The translations under genes and the position numbers were made by a program. 40,790 nt of DNA from Chrysochromulina tobinii. Taxonomy: Eukaryota > Haptophyta > Prymnesiales > Chrysochromulinaceae. Positions 29,133 to 38,353 of this stretch are shown here, one piece after another. Every line of letters begins with the position of its first letter. Positions within the stretch are counted from its first letter, which is position 1. The stretch spans positions 1-40,790 of the forward strand of contig JWZX01003235.1 in assembly GCA_001275005.1 (NCBI GenBank), written 5' to 3'. A model generated the notes under the pieces. That model had not been told where the DNA came from and ran no database searches. It was given only the letters and a program-made list of their open reading frames with translations.

Positions 29133-29216
29133 CAGGGGTCCCGAGCTAGTGGTAACCGCATCCGTTGTACGCCGGTCCGGTGTCTTGGGTGTCGAATTAT
29201 AACCATTGGCTGTGAA
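29133..29216 (+). repeat. Dispersed repeat copy, long form
   Basis: GGGGTCCCGAGCTAGTGGTAA near the left aligns with the extended right arm of the 8177-8511 element. GCCGGTCCGGTGTCTTGGG and CATTGGCTGTGA complete the core. It is the best match to the long arm in the window. Confidence 0.8.
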
Positions 29217-29437
29217 GACTCTTCGAGACGTGAAACATGGAGAAGACTCGCCACGTTCACGTTAATTCGCCATTTTGGCAAGACGCACAACCGCCGGTCC
29301 CGTGGAGACACAGACCGTGGAAGGCGCAGAAGAAAGACTCGCCAGTAAATTTTTGGTACCGGTGGAGTGAGGAGTCCCGACGAAAATTCAAAATAAACCG
29401 AAAATGCGCGAAAAGCCCAAGGTGTCATCTGACACAC

Positions 29438-30316
29438 TCACCAGACGAGCGGGATCAGGCGCTTGCGCCCCTGGGGGTACTTGTCGCCGAAATAGGAAAC
29501 GCTCCACTCATGCGTTGCGATCGCTCGCGTGCCGATGCCCATCACATTGAAGGCCGCAAAGGCGGCGGGCGCCGAAACGAAGCCCGTCGCGGTCGCAAAG
29601 CCAATCCACTCGATGATCTCACCCACAAAGTGAGCCCCCGACACGTACTCGAACAGGCCACCACGCGGGATCTTGTATGCCGTCTCGCCTGGCTGGCGCA
29701 GCGTACGCAGAATGTAGTCCGAGTGGATGTTGGCCGCCATGCCAAAGGCGAAGAGCGCATAGCCGAGAATCGCGTTCGGAGCATACAGCACGCTCAGCGG
29801 AGCGTCCCGCATGCTGCCGTAGAGGAGCTCATTGGCCTGCGCGGTCCCGTTCGCCGCGCAGAAGAGGAGGGCCATCGACCACGCATGCAGTGGATAGGGC
29901 TGGCCCCGGGAGAGCCACGGGTAGATGTACGCGCGCTGCAAGTAGTGCGTCGCGAACATGCAGACGAAGACGACTCCAGGATGGAAGCGTTCCCCACTGT
30001 CGAAGAAGACGAGGAGTGATACGACGGACACGAGGAAGGCAGGTTGCTCCATCGTCCACCACGCGAGGCCGACTGGGAGACCGACTGGAATTGCGAATGC
30101 ACCCTTCGCGAACTTGCCCGTCGGCGCCGCGCCCAGACCCGTGAAATGCATCGTCACTTGCATCAGGCCAGTGCCGAGGATGGAGTAGATTATCGTACGC
30201 ACAAGCGAGGGATCGTGCCCCGTCATCACCACAGGCACAATTTTGAAGAGGAAGAAGGCGAACGCACAGTTGCACGCGAGGAAGACCGTGGCCGTGAAGG
30301 TCTTGCCGAGATCCAT
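29438..30316 (-). CDS. 3-oxo-5-alpha-steroid 4-dehydrogenase-like membrane reductase (SRD5A/DET2 family)
   Basis: The open frame reaches 30511 but starts with TTG; the first credible ATG is 30316 (MDLGKTFTATVFL), 292 residues. Several hydrophobic helices are visible. The C-terminal third holds the family signature: GMAANIHSDYILRTLRQ, YKIPRGGLFEYVSGAHF and GEIIEWIGFA. It ends with WSVSYFGDKYPQGRKRLIPL. This matches NxxxDxxLRxLR, YxIPxGGxFxYVSxAxYxGExxEWxGFA and the YPxxRKxxIP end of steroid 5-alpha-reductases. These bind NADPH and reduce an enone double bond in sterols in the ER membrane. In algae the substrate is probably a sterol intermediate. It is divergent from the aspartic protease with 258 bp between starts. 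Confidence 0.92.
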   Translation of the reverse strand: MDLGKTFTATVFLACNCAFAFFLFKIVPVVMTGHDPSLVRTIIYSILGTGLMQVTMHFTGLGAAPTGKFAKGAFAIPVGLPVGLAWWTMEQPAFLVSVVSLLVFFDSGERFHPGVVFVCMFATHYLQRAYIYPWLSRGQPYPLHAWSMALLFCAANGTAQANELLYGSMRDAPLSVLYAPNAILGYALFAFGMAANIHSDYILRTLRQPGETAYKIPRGGLFEYVSGAHFVGEIIEWIGFATATGFVSAPAAFAAFNVMGIGTRAIATHEWSVSYFGDKYPQGRKRLIPLVW

Positions 30317-30574
30317 GCCCTCTTGGGCCGTGAAGGTCAGCGTGGCCCTCGTCTCCGCGCGGTTTTTCCGATGCGCGAAGTGGGCCCCTGTTGCGTGGGG
30401 TCCTTCTGTTGGCTGATGCCACGTGGTTCGGGAGCACAACAAGGCGATGTGCTGAAACAACCGACGGAATGTTCGTACGACACAGCGCCCTATGTTAACA
30501 CTGCTTAACAAACTTTCCTCGTCACTAATTTGACGTCTCCCATTTCCTTATTTGGTCTCAAGAAACACAGCCAA

Positions 30575-32503
30575 ATGGGGATGCACGTTCTGGTGGCGCT
30601 GTGCCTGGTGGCGCTGTGCGCTGCGCTCGCGCTTGAGCCAGCTAAAACAGCTAAAACTTCGGCGATCGAGACCATGGCTCTCGGCTCAGAGCTCTCGGTT
30701 GCGTCTCAAGGAGGCGGACTATCGCCGAACTTCTGCACCCCACTCACCAACAATGATGGCATCGTGTACACGACCTACGTTGGGATCGGCAGTCCCCCCC
30801 AGCACATCTCCGTCGTACCCGACACAGGCTCATATGTGCTCGCGGTGACCTCAACAAACTGCGGAGATGAGGCATGCCGGGCACACAACCGCTTTGCGCC
30901 AGAGAAGTCGTCCACCGACATTAAGGTCGAGTCCAACGTGTTTTTGCTGCAGTATGGACAGGGTGCCATCACCGTTCGCGACACGATGGAGAAGGTGAGC
31001 TTCTTTGGCGCAAAGTCTTCGACGGATACCATAAACGATCCCGAGGTGGTGAGCCTCGCGCTCATCCAGAACGAGACATTGATCGGCTTCGAGTACGTGC
31101 CGTACGACGGCATCATGGGCCTGGGCAAGCGCAAGAAGACAGAGCTCAAGGACACGGCTTTCCTCCAGGACATGAAGATCGAAAGCTTCACGCTCTGCAT
31201 GGGCGATGCGAAGCTCACGGGCGATGGCATCGGCGGCCGGCTCGACATGCAGAGCATGCTTGCCGTGGGCAACGAGTATAAGCCCCTTGAGACGATCGGA
31301 GAGCATGTGTGGGGGGCTGTTCTCGACCACGTGGGTGTGCCCGGCCAGCCCGGCGCGCGGCTGTGCTCCGGACCCTCCGCAGCTGGCACGGGCATGCCGT
31401 GCGCGACGATCATCGACTCCGGCACGACGCTGCTTACGTTCCCCAAAGAGGTCGTCGACACCCTCTATCACTCGATCGAAGCCGGCTGCGCCGAGCACGA
31501 CTGCCTCATGACGCTGCAGAAGCAGGAGACGTGCTCGGGACCGCACTTCGACGCGCTGCCCAACCTCGAGCTGCGCGTGGGCGGTCAGGACATCGTGCTC
31601 CCGCCGCGGGTGTACATGGGTGAGATGGAGGTCGATATTCCAACGGCCGATAAGATCAAGATGGGAATGTTCGACGTGTACATGCCCGAGTACACGCACG
31701 GCATCCGCTGTGTGCCGTTGTTCTCCGCGCTCGACGAGATGACGATGGCCGGGCCGATGTCCATCTTGGGGATGCCCTTTCTGCGCCAGTATGCCGTGTT
31801 CTTCAACCGGGAGAGCTGGGAAATGTCCGTCGCCCAAATCCAAGCAGGGTCTCATGTGTGCACGCGCTGCGGAGCGCCCCTCAGTGACGCTGAGGTCACG
31901 AAGGTCATGATGGCTGCCGCCGAAGAGCATGCCGCCGCCGCCGCCGCTGCCGCCGCCGACACCAGCAGCTCTGCTACACAGGAGCATCTGGCCGCCAGGT
32001 CTGCACTGCTGCCCAGTGCACTGCTGGCCGGTCAACTGCTGCCCGGGGCCGGTGCACTGCTGCCCGCTCTCCCAGCGTGGGCGACGGGGGTGGGCATGTC
32101 CACGGGAGATCCCGAGATCAGACCCGCCGCCGCTGCCGTCGCCGACATCACCGCCGCCGACATCAGCGGCTCCGCTGACACGGCGACCAGCAAGGGGCAT
32201 CTGACGGAAGCGTCTGCATTGCAGCCAGGTGCTCTGCTGCCCGAGACCGGCAACGAGCTTTCACTGCTGCCCGCTCTGCCCTCAGCTGTGGGGACCTCCA
32301 CCGATGGTCCGGAGATGAGGCGCGCCGCGCCGATGAAGATGAGCCAGCTGCGCGGGCCGAGCCTACATGGCGTGCCCACGATGATGATGCCCATCCTGCC
32401 CAGGGATGCTTTTGAGAATGGGATTCCACCGGAGCTCTTCAAGATGAAGAAGATGATGGTCAGCGATGACTCGGCCAACTTCACGAAGGTGTGGATCATC
32501 TGA
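30575..32503 (+). CDS. Pepsin-like (A1) aspartic protease with repeated C-terminal extension
   Basis: The frame opens at TTG 30530; ATG 30575 (MGMHVLVALCLVALCAALAL) starts a clear signal peptide, giving 642 residues. VVPDTGSYVLAV holds the first catalytic Asp (D83), QYGQGAITVRD is the flap with its Tyr, YDGIMGLG follows, and CATIIDSGTTLLTFP holds the second Asp (D281). MSILGMPFLRQYAVFFNRES is the standard C-terminal strand pair. The catalytic domain is complete and ends about residue 425. The remaining 215 residues are not part of the fold. They include a poly-Ala run and two imperfect copies of a roughly 60-residue unit (SALLPSALL...LLPALPAW and SALQPGALL...LLPALPSA). The enzyme is secreted or vacuolar; substrates unknown. 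Confidence 0.9.
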   Translation: MGMHVLVALCLVALCAALALEPAKTAKTSAIETMALGSELSVASQGGGLSPNFCTPLTNNDGIVYTTYVGIGSPPQHISVVPDTGSYVLAVTSTNCGDEACRAHNRFAPEKSSTDIKVESNVFLLQYGQGAITVRDTMEKVSFFGAKSSTDTINDPEVVSLALIQNETLIGFEYVPYDGIMGLGKRKKTELKDTAFLQDMKIESFTLCMGDAKLTGDGIGGRLDMQSMLAVGNEYKPLETIGEHVWGAVLDHVGVPGQPGARLCSGPSAAGTGMPCATIIDSGTTLLTFPKEVVDTLYHSIEAGCAEHDCLMTLQKQETCSGPHFDALPNLELRVGGQDIVLPPRVYMGEMEVDIPTADKIKMGMFDVYMPEYTHGIRCVPLFSALDEMTMAGPMSILGMPFLRQYAVFFNRESWEMSVAQIQAGSHVCTRCGAPLSDAEVTKVMMAAAEEHAAAAAAAAADTSSSATQEHLAARSALLPSALLAGQLLPGAGALLPALPAWATGVGMSTGDPEIRPAAAAVADITAADISGSADTATSKGHLTEASALQPGALLPETGNELSLLPALPSAVGTSTDGPEMRRAAPMKMSQLRGPSLHGVPTMMMPILPRDAFENGIPPELFKMKKMMVSDDSANFTKVWII

Positions 32504-33057
32504 ACTGATTGTGACGGCTACGCTTCGGGGACGAGGGAGCCGGGAAGGCCGCGTGGGAAAGGCATGCAAGACTGCATATGATTCTCGGACTAGAATTCTG
32601 AACTGGCGACCGAAATCCGAAGAGCCATTCGTCCGGTCGTTGCCATGGTTTTGGTTAGGGTTAGGGTTAGGGTTAGGGTTCCGAAGTGCATGTCCATATT
32701 TGTGAGCCGTGTGAGTACGTCGCTGTGTGTACAGTATGCGGGCGATAAGAGAACGTTAGGCAATTGCTTGCTTTTTAATATGAGTGCCAGCGGAGCGCGG
32801 GCCAGGCCCCAGGGACGGCGCGACTCCCTTAGACCCTTACCCTTTGAAAGGCCTCTTTGAGCTTTGTTACTACGAAAGTTGTATTCTCCGGTCGGATTAG
32901 TTGTGTCTCCGTACGTAATGTATGTGTGAAGGCAGAGGTTTTTTGGACCAAGAAGTGCTTGTAATTGGCGCACCGCTGGGCATGCATCTGCTGAGTGGCC
33001 GTTGCGTGTTTGAATTTTCTTGAAAATCGAGAGAAAAAACGAGACGTGGACGGCGAA
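32504..33057. other. Intergenic with interstitial telomere-like repeat
   Basis: No gene seen. It contains the TTAGGG block listed separately. It covers the 3' region of the protease and the 5' region of the next gene. Confidence 0.5.
32653..32680 (+). repeat. Interstitial (TTAGGG)4
   Basis: Four perfect TTAGGG units at 32655-32678 with flanking GG and TT. The window continues with ordinary genes on both sides, so it is not a chromosome end here. Confidence 0.9.
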
Positions 33058-33868
33058 ATGTCGGACCTCAAGGAACCCGAGTCGCCAAAGAGTCCCAAGA
33101 CGCCAGACATCGGTAAGGAAATCGGGAAAACGCTCTCGAGTGTGTTCGTCGAGTCGCCGGTCGCGCTCTTCAAAACCATAACAAAAGCAGGGGCCGACGA
33201 GGCTGCTTTTCTCGAAGCCAAAAAGAAGGCAGCGGATGAGGAGCTCGCACGAGCCAACGAGGAGCGGGCGAGTGCCGAGGAGGAGCGGGCTCGCGTCGAG
33301 CCGGAGGCGGAGACGGCTCGCATAGCTGACGCGCACAGCCGATGCTGCTGATGGCACCCCGGGCCCCGCAGGGGTAAACCTTCCTACGCTCTCATCGCCA
33401 GACATTGGGAAGGAGATTCAGAAGGTGCTATCGAGTGTATTCGTGGAAGCGCCAAGGGCACTCTTCAACTCCAGCGCCGAGTTCATTGATGGCATTGCCA
33501 ACCCAGCCAAGAATAAGGCGGCCAAGGAGGAGACGGAACGCGCACGTGACGAAACTGGTCCACTTGTCGACGCCAAGGCGAGAGCGAACTCGGAGGAGTC
33601 GAAGCCGGAGTCCCTCTTTGAGCAAGACGCAGCCGCAAAATCATCCGTACTTGCCAAGGGGCAGAAGGACACCCATTCGGAGGCTGTCAGCAGCGGCATG
33701 TTGCTCGTGGTTTCGTTTATGGCAGCGCTAGTGGGGATGCTGGCCGTGGTTGCGGCGAACGATCCGGGCGTCGAGTATGGCGTCGCCGGTAACAATCTGT
33801 GGTTGCTGCGCGATCAGGCGCGCGGTTGGGTTCGAGGCGTGCTCGGCTACAGCCAAAATTTAGACTGA
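33058..33868 (+). CDS. Tail-anchored coiled-coil protein with duplicated SSVFVE motif (one intron or frameshift)
   Basis: The start is MSDLKEPESPKSPK at 33058. Two copies of a segment are visible: PDIGKEIGKTLSSVFVESP then ALF, and PDIGKEIQKVLSSVFVEAP then ALF. The first lies in a frame that stops at 33351. The second frame is open from 33326 and reads DAADGTPGPAGVNLP into the second copy. A 67-nt intron (33272-33338, donor GTGCCG, acceptor CGCACAG) joins them in phase; a one-base insertion near 33326-33340 is the alternative. Charged helices (KKKAADEELARANEERA, NKAAKEETERARDE) follow each copy. SSGMLLVVSFMAALVGMLAVV is a transmembrane helix about 45 residues from the end. Family not recognised; a membrane-tethered scaffold is a guess. 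Confidence 0.6.
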
Positions 33869-34367
33869 TGCGCGAAGAAGATGGCCAGGAACGGTCGTCA
33901 AACGGCCATCAGCGTGTCATCACGCGTTACTGCTCTCCGGTCGAGTTGTGCAGACCTTGTTCCAATACTCTTCCTCCCCGATTGTGCGAGTGTGGGGTGC
34001 AATGGTGCAACGGCGTCTGCATACTCTACTCTACTACGAAGTAATTCTTCTGGGTGCGCGTAGGGTGCGCGTGAGTTGACGACTTTTGTGTGACGCCCTG
34101 AGCGCATTACTTTATACTTAGCGCATCGACCCCCGTCCACTTTGCTCGCGACCGTCACCGTGCTCGAGTCCGTCCGCGTCCGCTTGTTACAACGTTTCGA
34201 GGTAGAATCTGTGTACACGTAAAGGCTAAAACGTATTGTTGACGCCCTCCACCCCACATAATTCACACGGACAATTCACATTCACGACCAACGGCATTCA
34301 CATCGGAACGCGAGCATAACCAAAAGAAACCCAATGGCGTTTAGCTAGCGCGACACGCGAGAGGCAG
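33869..34367. other. Intergenic, no gene seen
   Basis: No motif-bearing frame. It lies between two plus-strand genes. Confidence 0.5.
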
Positions 34368-35486
34368 ATGGGAGTTGACTTGGTCGTGGTCGTGAAGGGG
34401 CCACTACTGCGCTTCACGAGGGAGGTGCTGAAATTCTACACGAGCCGCGGGCTGCACACGGTGTACAGTGGCCGACGGGATGGCTGCCTCTCCCCATCAG
34501 ACCTCGCATTTATCGATGCCCTCGATACGGCCAACCACAGCATATTTGCGCACGTTCTTAGCGAACAGCCCCCACGTGACGGCTACGCCTACCGCAATTC
34601 ACAGCGCGAAGCTGCGCATGCGGGCATTGCTCTGGCCGTGCAACGCTGGGCAGCACGGCTCGTCTTGGTCCACCGTTCGGATGCAGCATTCCAGGGCGAG
34701 ACGGCTGCACGCGCATTTAGTGTATTGTACGACGCTCAAGCCAAGCTCCTCGCCCTCGTGCGCCCAGCTGGTGCATGGGGACCGCTCGGGTTGTCGCCCT
34801 TTCAAACCCAGTTCACGGACTATTTTGGCCGTTACCACCTCTGTGACCACGTGTTGCTCGGTGAGGCGGGCGAGTTGCTCCGCTTCTTCAGCACCCACAA
34901 CCCCTACTACGACTCGAATCGCTCGGCGTCCACCACTTTTGACGATGGTGTTCCGCACAACCAGAAGTGCCCCGTGCCTGGACCGGAGTCTGAGAATGGC
35001 ATGCTGTGGATGCAGTGGGAAGCCGCCGTTCGCGGCACGCAGATGCCCAGAGGCGTGCTCGACCTATTACGCGAAGGCCGCGTCTTTTTTCTGAATCCGC
35101 ATGCGCCTGTGTTTGACTACGTGTCAAGCTACTCCCACGCGATCCAGGGCTCGCTACCTCTCAAGGGTAGCTCGATCTTGGCTCAGCACAGGTTCAAGGT
35201 CCCTGGCACCCATTTATTAAAGAAGGAGCCGCTTGGCGCCATGTCGCTCTGCACGCCCAAAGACCTCACGTACGAGTGCTCTCACCTCTTTGGCGACCAC
35301 GCGTCCACTGGGATCGTCCGCGCGCGGTTTAAAGGACTAGACTGGCCCTGTCCCTTGCCCGCAAGGGACCGAGAGCTCTCGGAGACTGTGCGTAAGTCGG
35401 GCGACTTGATGGAAGTGCGACGGCCGGGCGACACGTCGGGGCATTCGTGCAACGTGGTCCATGGCGGCGGCCGGGCTGAACGGTAA
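34368..35486 (+). CDS. WavE-like glycosyltransferase
   Basis: The product is 372 residues from MGVDLVVVVKGPLLRFTREV. The start is VVxKGPLLxxTxxVLxxY, then VLSEQPPRDGYAYRNSQREA and HAGIALAVQRWAARLVLVHRSDAAFQ. This resembles the WavE/LPS-synthesis family: an opening QGP/KGP strand, an N-x-QR motif near the nucleotide-sugar site, and an RxD motif (HRSDAAF). The later FGRYHLCDHVLLGEAGELLRFF and a LWMQWE segment fit the same family, in which an acidic E sits late in the domain. It would transfer a sugar in glycan assembly; donor and acceptor unknown. No signal peptide or membrane segment is evident. The last 40 residues are basic and unconserved-looking. The assignment is moderate. Confidence 0.6.
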   Translation: MGVDLVVVVKGPLLRFTREVLKFYTSRGLHTVYSGRRDGCLSPSDLAFIDALDTANHSIFAHVLSEQPPRDGYAYRNSQREAAHAGIALAVQRWAARLVLVHRSDAAFQGETAARAFSVLYDAQAKLLALVRPAGAWGPLGLSPFQTQFTDYFGRYHLCDHVLLGEAGELLRFFSTHNPYYDSNRSASTTFDDGVPHNQKCPVPGPESENGMLWMQWEAAVRGTQMPRGVLDLLREGRVFFLNPHAPVFDYVSSYSHAIQGSLPLKGSSILAQHRFKVPGTHLLKKEPLGAMSLCTPKDLTYECSHLFGDHASTGIVRARFKGLDWPCPLPARDRELSETVRKSGDLMEVRRPGDTSGHSCNVVHGGGRAER

Positions 35487-35947
35487 GGTTACCTTGACGA
35501 ATGGACGAGGAGGGAGTGTACCATGGAGTGTACGCTTTGATCGGATGTTTGTCGATCGTCTCGTCTCACGCAATTATGCTCGATGAACCGGCCGTCGCAT
35601 GGCGTCGCTTGCCCGGCCAATGAAGGTACGGTCAGAGTCCGCAAACCATGCCGCAAGCCGAGCGGAAGGTTCGCAACACATGCGCGATACGCTGTAACCA
35701 TTAAACGTTACAGCTGTCATGACACACGTGAACGTGAGACATCCCGGCCCTGACATGACACTGAGGGACAGCTGTCGGGGTCTACGGACGGGCGAATCGG
35801 GACGAACCGCGCCACCCGACCCGCCCGCCGGCAATCGCGGGCTACTCGTATCTCCTCGGTCCGGTCATGCTGTAACAGAGAGCAATCCGAAATGTCCCGT
35901 CGCGTATCGTACGAGTATGTCCAAAGTTTGCGCTTTGCCATCGCGCG
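35487..35947. other. Convergent intergenic region, no gene seen
   Basis: It lies between the stops of the glycosyltransferase (+) and the WASP-like gene (-). The last 36 bases (35912-35947) are nearly the same as 40001-40034, marking the edge of a duplicated block. Confidence 0.55.
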
Positions 35948-38353
35948 CTACCAGTCATCGTCATCTTCCTCGTCTTGGTCCGAGCGCGCTGCCATGGCAT
36001 TACGTCGCGATGCGAGCACCGCTGCGAGCTGCTTCGTGAGGCTCGAGGCATCTGCAGCGGCCGGCGCTGACGAGGGCAGCTCGCGGCTCGAGACTGGCTT
36101 AAGAGAGAAGTTGCCTGAAGCAATGGCTGCGAGCGCCGCGCCTCGGCTTTCCAAATCCGGCGTCCGAGACGCTGGCATCGTTGCTGCCCGAGGCCGGGGC
36201 ACTGGTGTCGTCGCAGCCGACGGCTCGGGAGGCGGCGGCGCCGGAGGTGGTACTGTGCGGACTATCGGCGGGGTCAGCAGGGGCGGCAGAGGCGGCGCAT
36301 GCGGTGGAAGTGATCTGCTGACTATCGGCGGGGCCAGCAAGGGCGGCGGAGGCGGCGCGTGCGGTGGAGGTGGTACTGTGCTGACTATCGGCGGGGGCAG
36401 CAGCGGCGGCGGGGTGAGCAGCGGCGGCGGAGGCGGCGCGTGCGGTGGAGGTGATCTGCTGACTATCGGCGGGGCCAGCAGGGGCGGCGGAGGCGGCGCG
36501 TGCGGTGGAGGTGCTTCTGACCGTGCACGCAGCACCGGGCTCGCAGCCGTCAGTGGCTCCGAGGGCGGGGGCTTATGGGGAGGAGAGAATGAAGCTCTTG
36601 CGTTCGCCGCTGCCGCCTCGGCGGCAGCCATTGCCGCCGCCTTGATCTCCAACGCCCAAGCCGCTGCCTCGATCTCCGCCTCGATCTCCGCCTCAGCCTG
36701 CTCAACTTCGTGAGATGGCGCCGCTGGCTTCGCACGGGTGCCCGCTGCCTGCGGATTCGTGCTTGCTACCGTCGGATAAGTCTCTGTGCTCTTCGGGTTG
36801 CCGGAGGAGGACACGCGCGTCACCGTGCGCCGCCAAAGGTCACCTGCGTCGGCCGCGTCCGCCGCAGGCGCAGTCCCGGCGGAGACGTCAAGCTTGGGCT
36901 TCGGCTGCACCGAAGCCGCCGCCGAGGTCGGCACCTCAGGCACCAGGACCGGTAGCTCCGCCTCGAAGAATCCGCCCGGGACGACACCGTCAGGTACTTC
37001 CACTTGATACAGGTTGCCATCGGGTCCTGAAATGGCAAGAAAGTGGCCCGGTCCGGCGAACGTTGGGCACTGGACCACCGCCACAAAAAAGGAGAGAGCC
37101 GGCTCTGCGCCCTCCACGGGCGGGGCGCCCAACACGGCGTTCGGCGCCACGGCACTCTCCGGCTGACTCACCGCCTTAGTGCCAGTGCGTGCTTGGCAGG
37201 GTGCAGCTTCCCTCGTGGGTGGCGCGAGGGTGGGAGCCGCTGGGACGGCTGGGGCGGGTGTGGCCGCCGCCCCGCCGGCGGCGGTGGCAGCGCTGGTAGC
37301 TTTTATGGCTGTGGTGCCGACGACGGCGGCCGGCAGCGACGCGCCGGAGGAGACGGCGGCCGGTGGCGAGGCAGAGGCGAGCACGAGGCGCACAGGGATC
37401 CCAGCCGACTCGATGAGCACACTCGTGCCATCCCTACCCCATCCGCACACGTTCACCTCGTTCACCGAGACTACAACGTCGCCAGCTCGCACGCCCATCG
37501 CCTGCGCCATCGAGCCCACGGACACCGCGTCGACCACCGTCCTGCCGCACCGCCCGTTGGCCAGCGACAGCCCAAAAAGGGAGTGACCGTTGGGATCCGG
37601 AGATTCAATCTTGAGCTCCCACTCAGCGAGCTCCACTCGCTCGCCAAAGGCGTTCATATCAGTCAGAGTGCCCTCATCGGCGGCGGCGGCGGGCGGCGCG
37701 TCGGCGGCGGGCGGTGCAACCCGGACCGGCGACGCGCTCGTAGTGCGAGGCGTGCCCGCGGTGCGCGGTGGGCCCGCGGCGGATGGCGCGCCAGCGGTGC
37801 GCGGCGTGCCTGCGGTGGAGGCGCCGGCCGTCGGTGCCGTGCGACGAGAGCTCGCAGCAAGCCCAGCGATCGCCTGCCCAATGCCTGGGATGAGCGGCAT
37901 GCTCGCAAGGCGCCCCTCGATCATATTCTCCGCGATGAGCGTCACGATCACGCGCGCCGTCTCGGGGTCGATCAGGTCGCTCCTCCGCACACCGGCCGCC
38001 TTGAAGATCTGCTTCCACTCATCAGGAATGTTGCGTAACTCAAAGCCCTGTTGGGGCGTCCAGCCCACGTGCGTCACATGCGTCACATTCGTGGGTGCGC
38101 TGATCGTCGACTTGGGCTGCGAAGAGAACATGCTTCTCCACGCGATGGGACGCGAGGAGACGGACTTGGTTCGCACGAGGGCCACCTTGGACACGACTGG
38201 TGCGACTGGTTGGTCTGGCCCAATGGAGCGCATCCCGATGCATGCTGGACTGGGCGATACTGGTTCGGGCGTGCCACGAAAGCCCGCATGGCGCACCACC
38301 GTCGTGATGGGCTTCACAGGCTGCTCCTCTGGCTGGGAAGACGCGCAGCCCAT
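35948..38353 (-). other. WASP-like half: CRIB-PDZ-polyproline-WH2-central-acidic (probable separate gene, 801 residues)
   Basis: MGCASSQPEEQ suggests N-myristoylation plus palmitoylation. Residues about 84-140, ISAPTNVTHVTHVGW with GFELRNIPDEWKQIF following, form a CRIB/p21-binding domain (ISxPTNxxHxxHVG) for Cdc42/Rac-type GTPases. Residues about 247-325 are PDZ-like (SLFGLSLANG, GVRAGDVVVSVNEVNV). A VEVPDGVVPGGFFEAELP segment follows. Proline-rich units lie at about 610-710. Residues about 733-760 (AALAAIASGNFSLKPV) fit a WH2 actin-monomer motif, LAAVLASRRNAMAARS fits the central helix, and DQDEEDDDDW is the acidic tail with the terminal Trp that contacts Arp2/3. This is the order of WASP/N-WASP outputs, with a PDZ where the family normally has none. 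Predicted role is GTPase-controlled, membrane-tethered actin nucleation. Confidence 0.78.

Noticed and set aside
34368-35486. Viral origin of the glycosyltransferase
   Set aside because: WavE-type enzymes occur in large algal viruses, but base composition and neighbours are ordinary here and there are no other viral genes.
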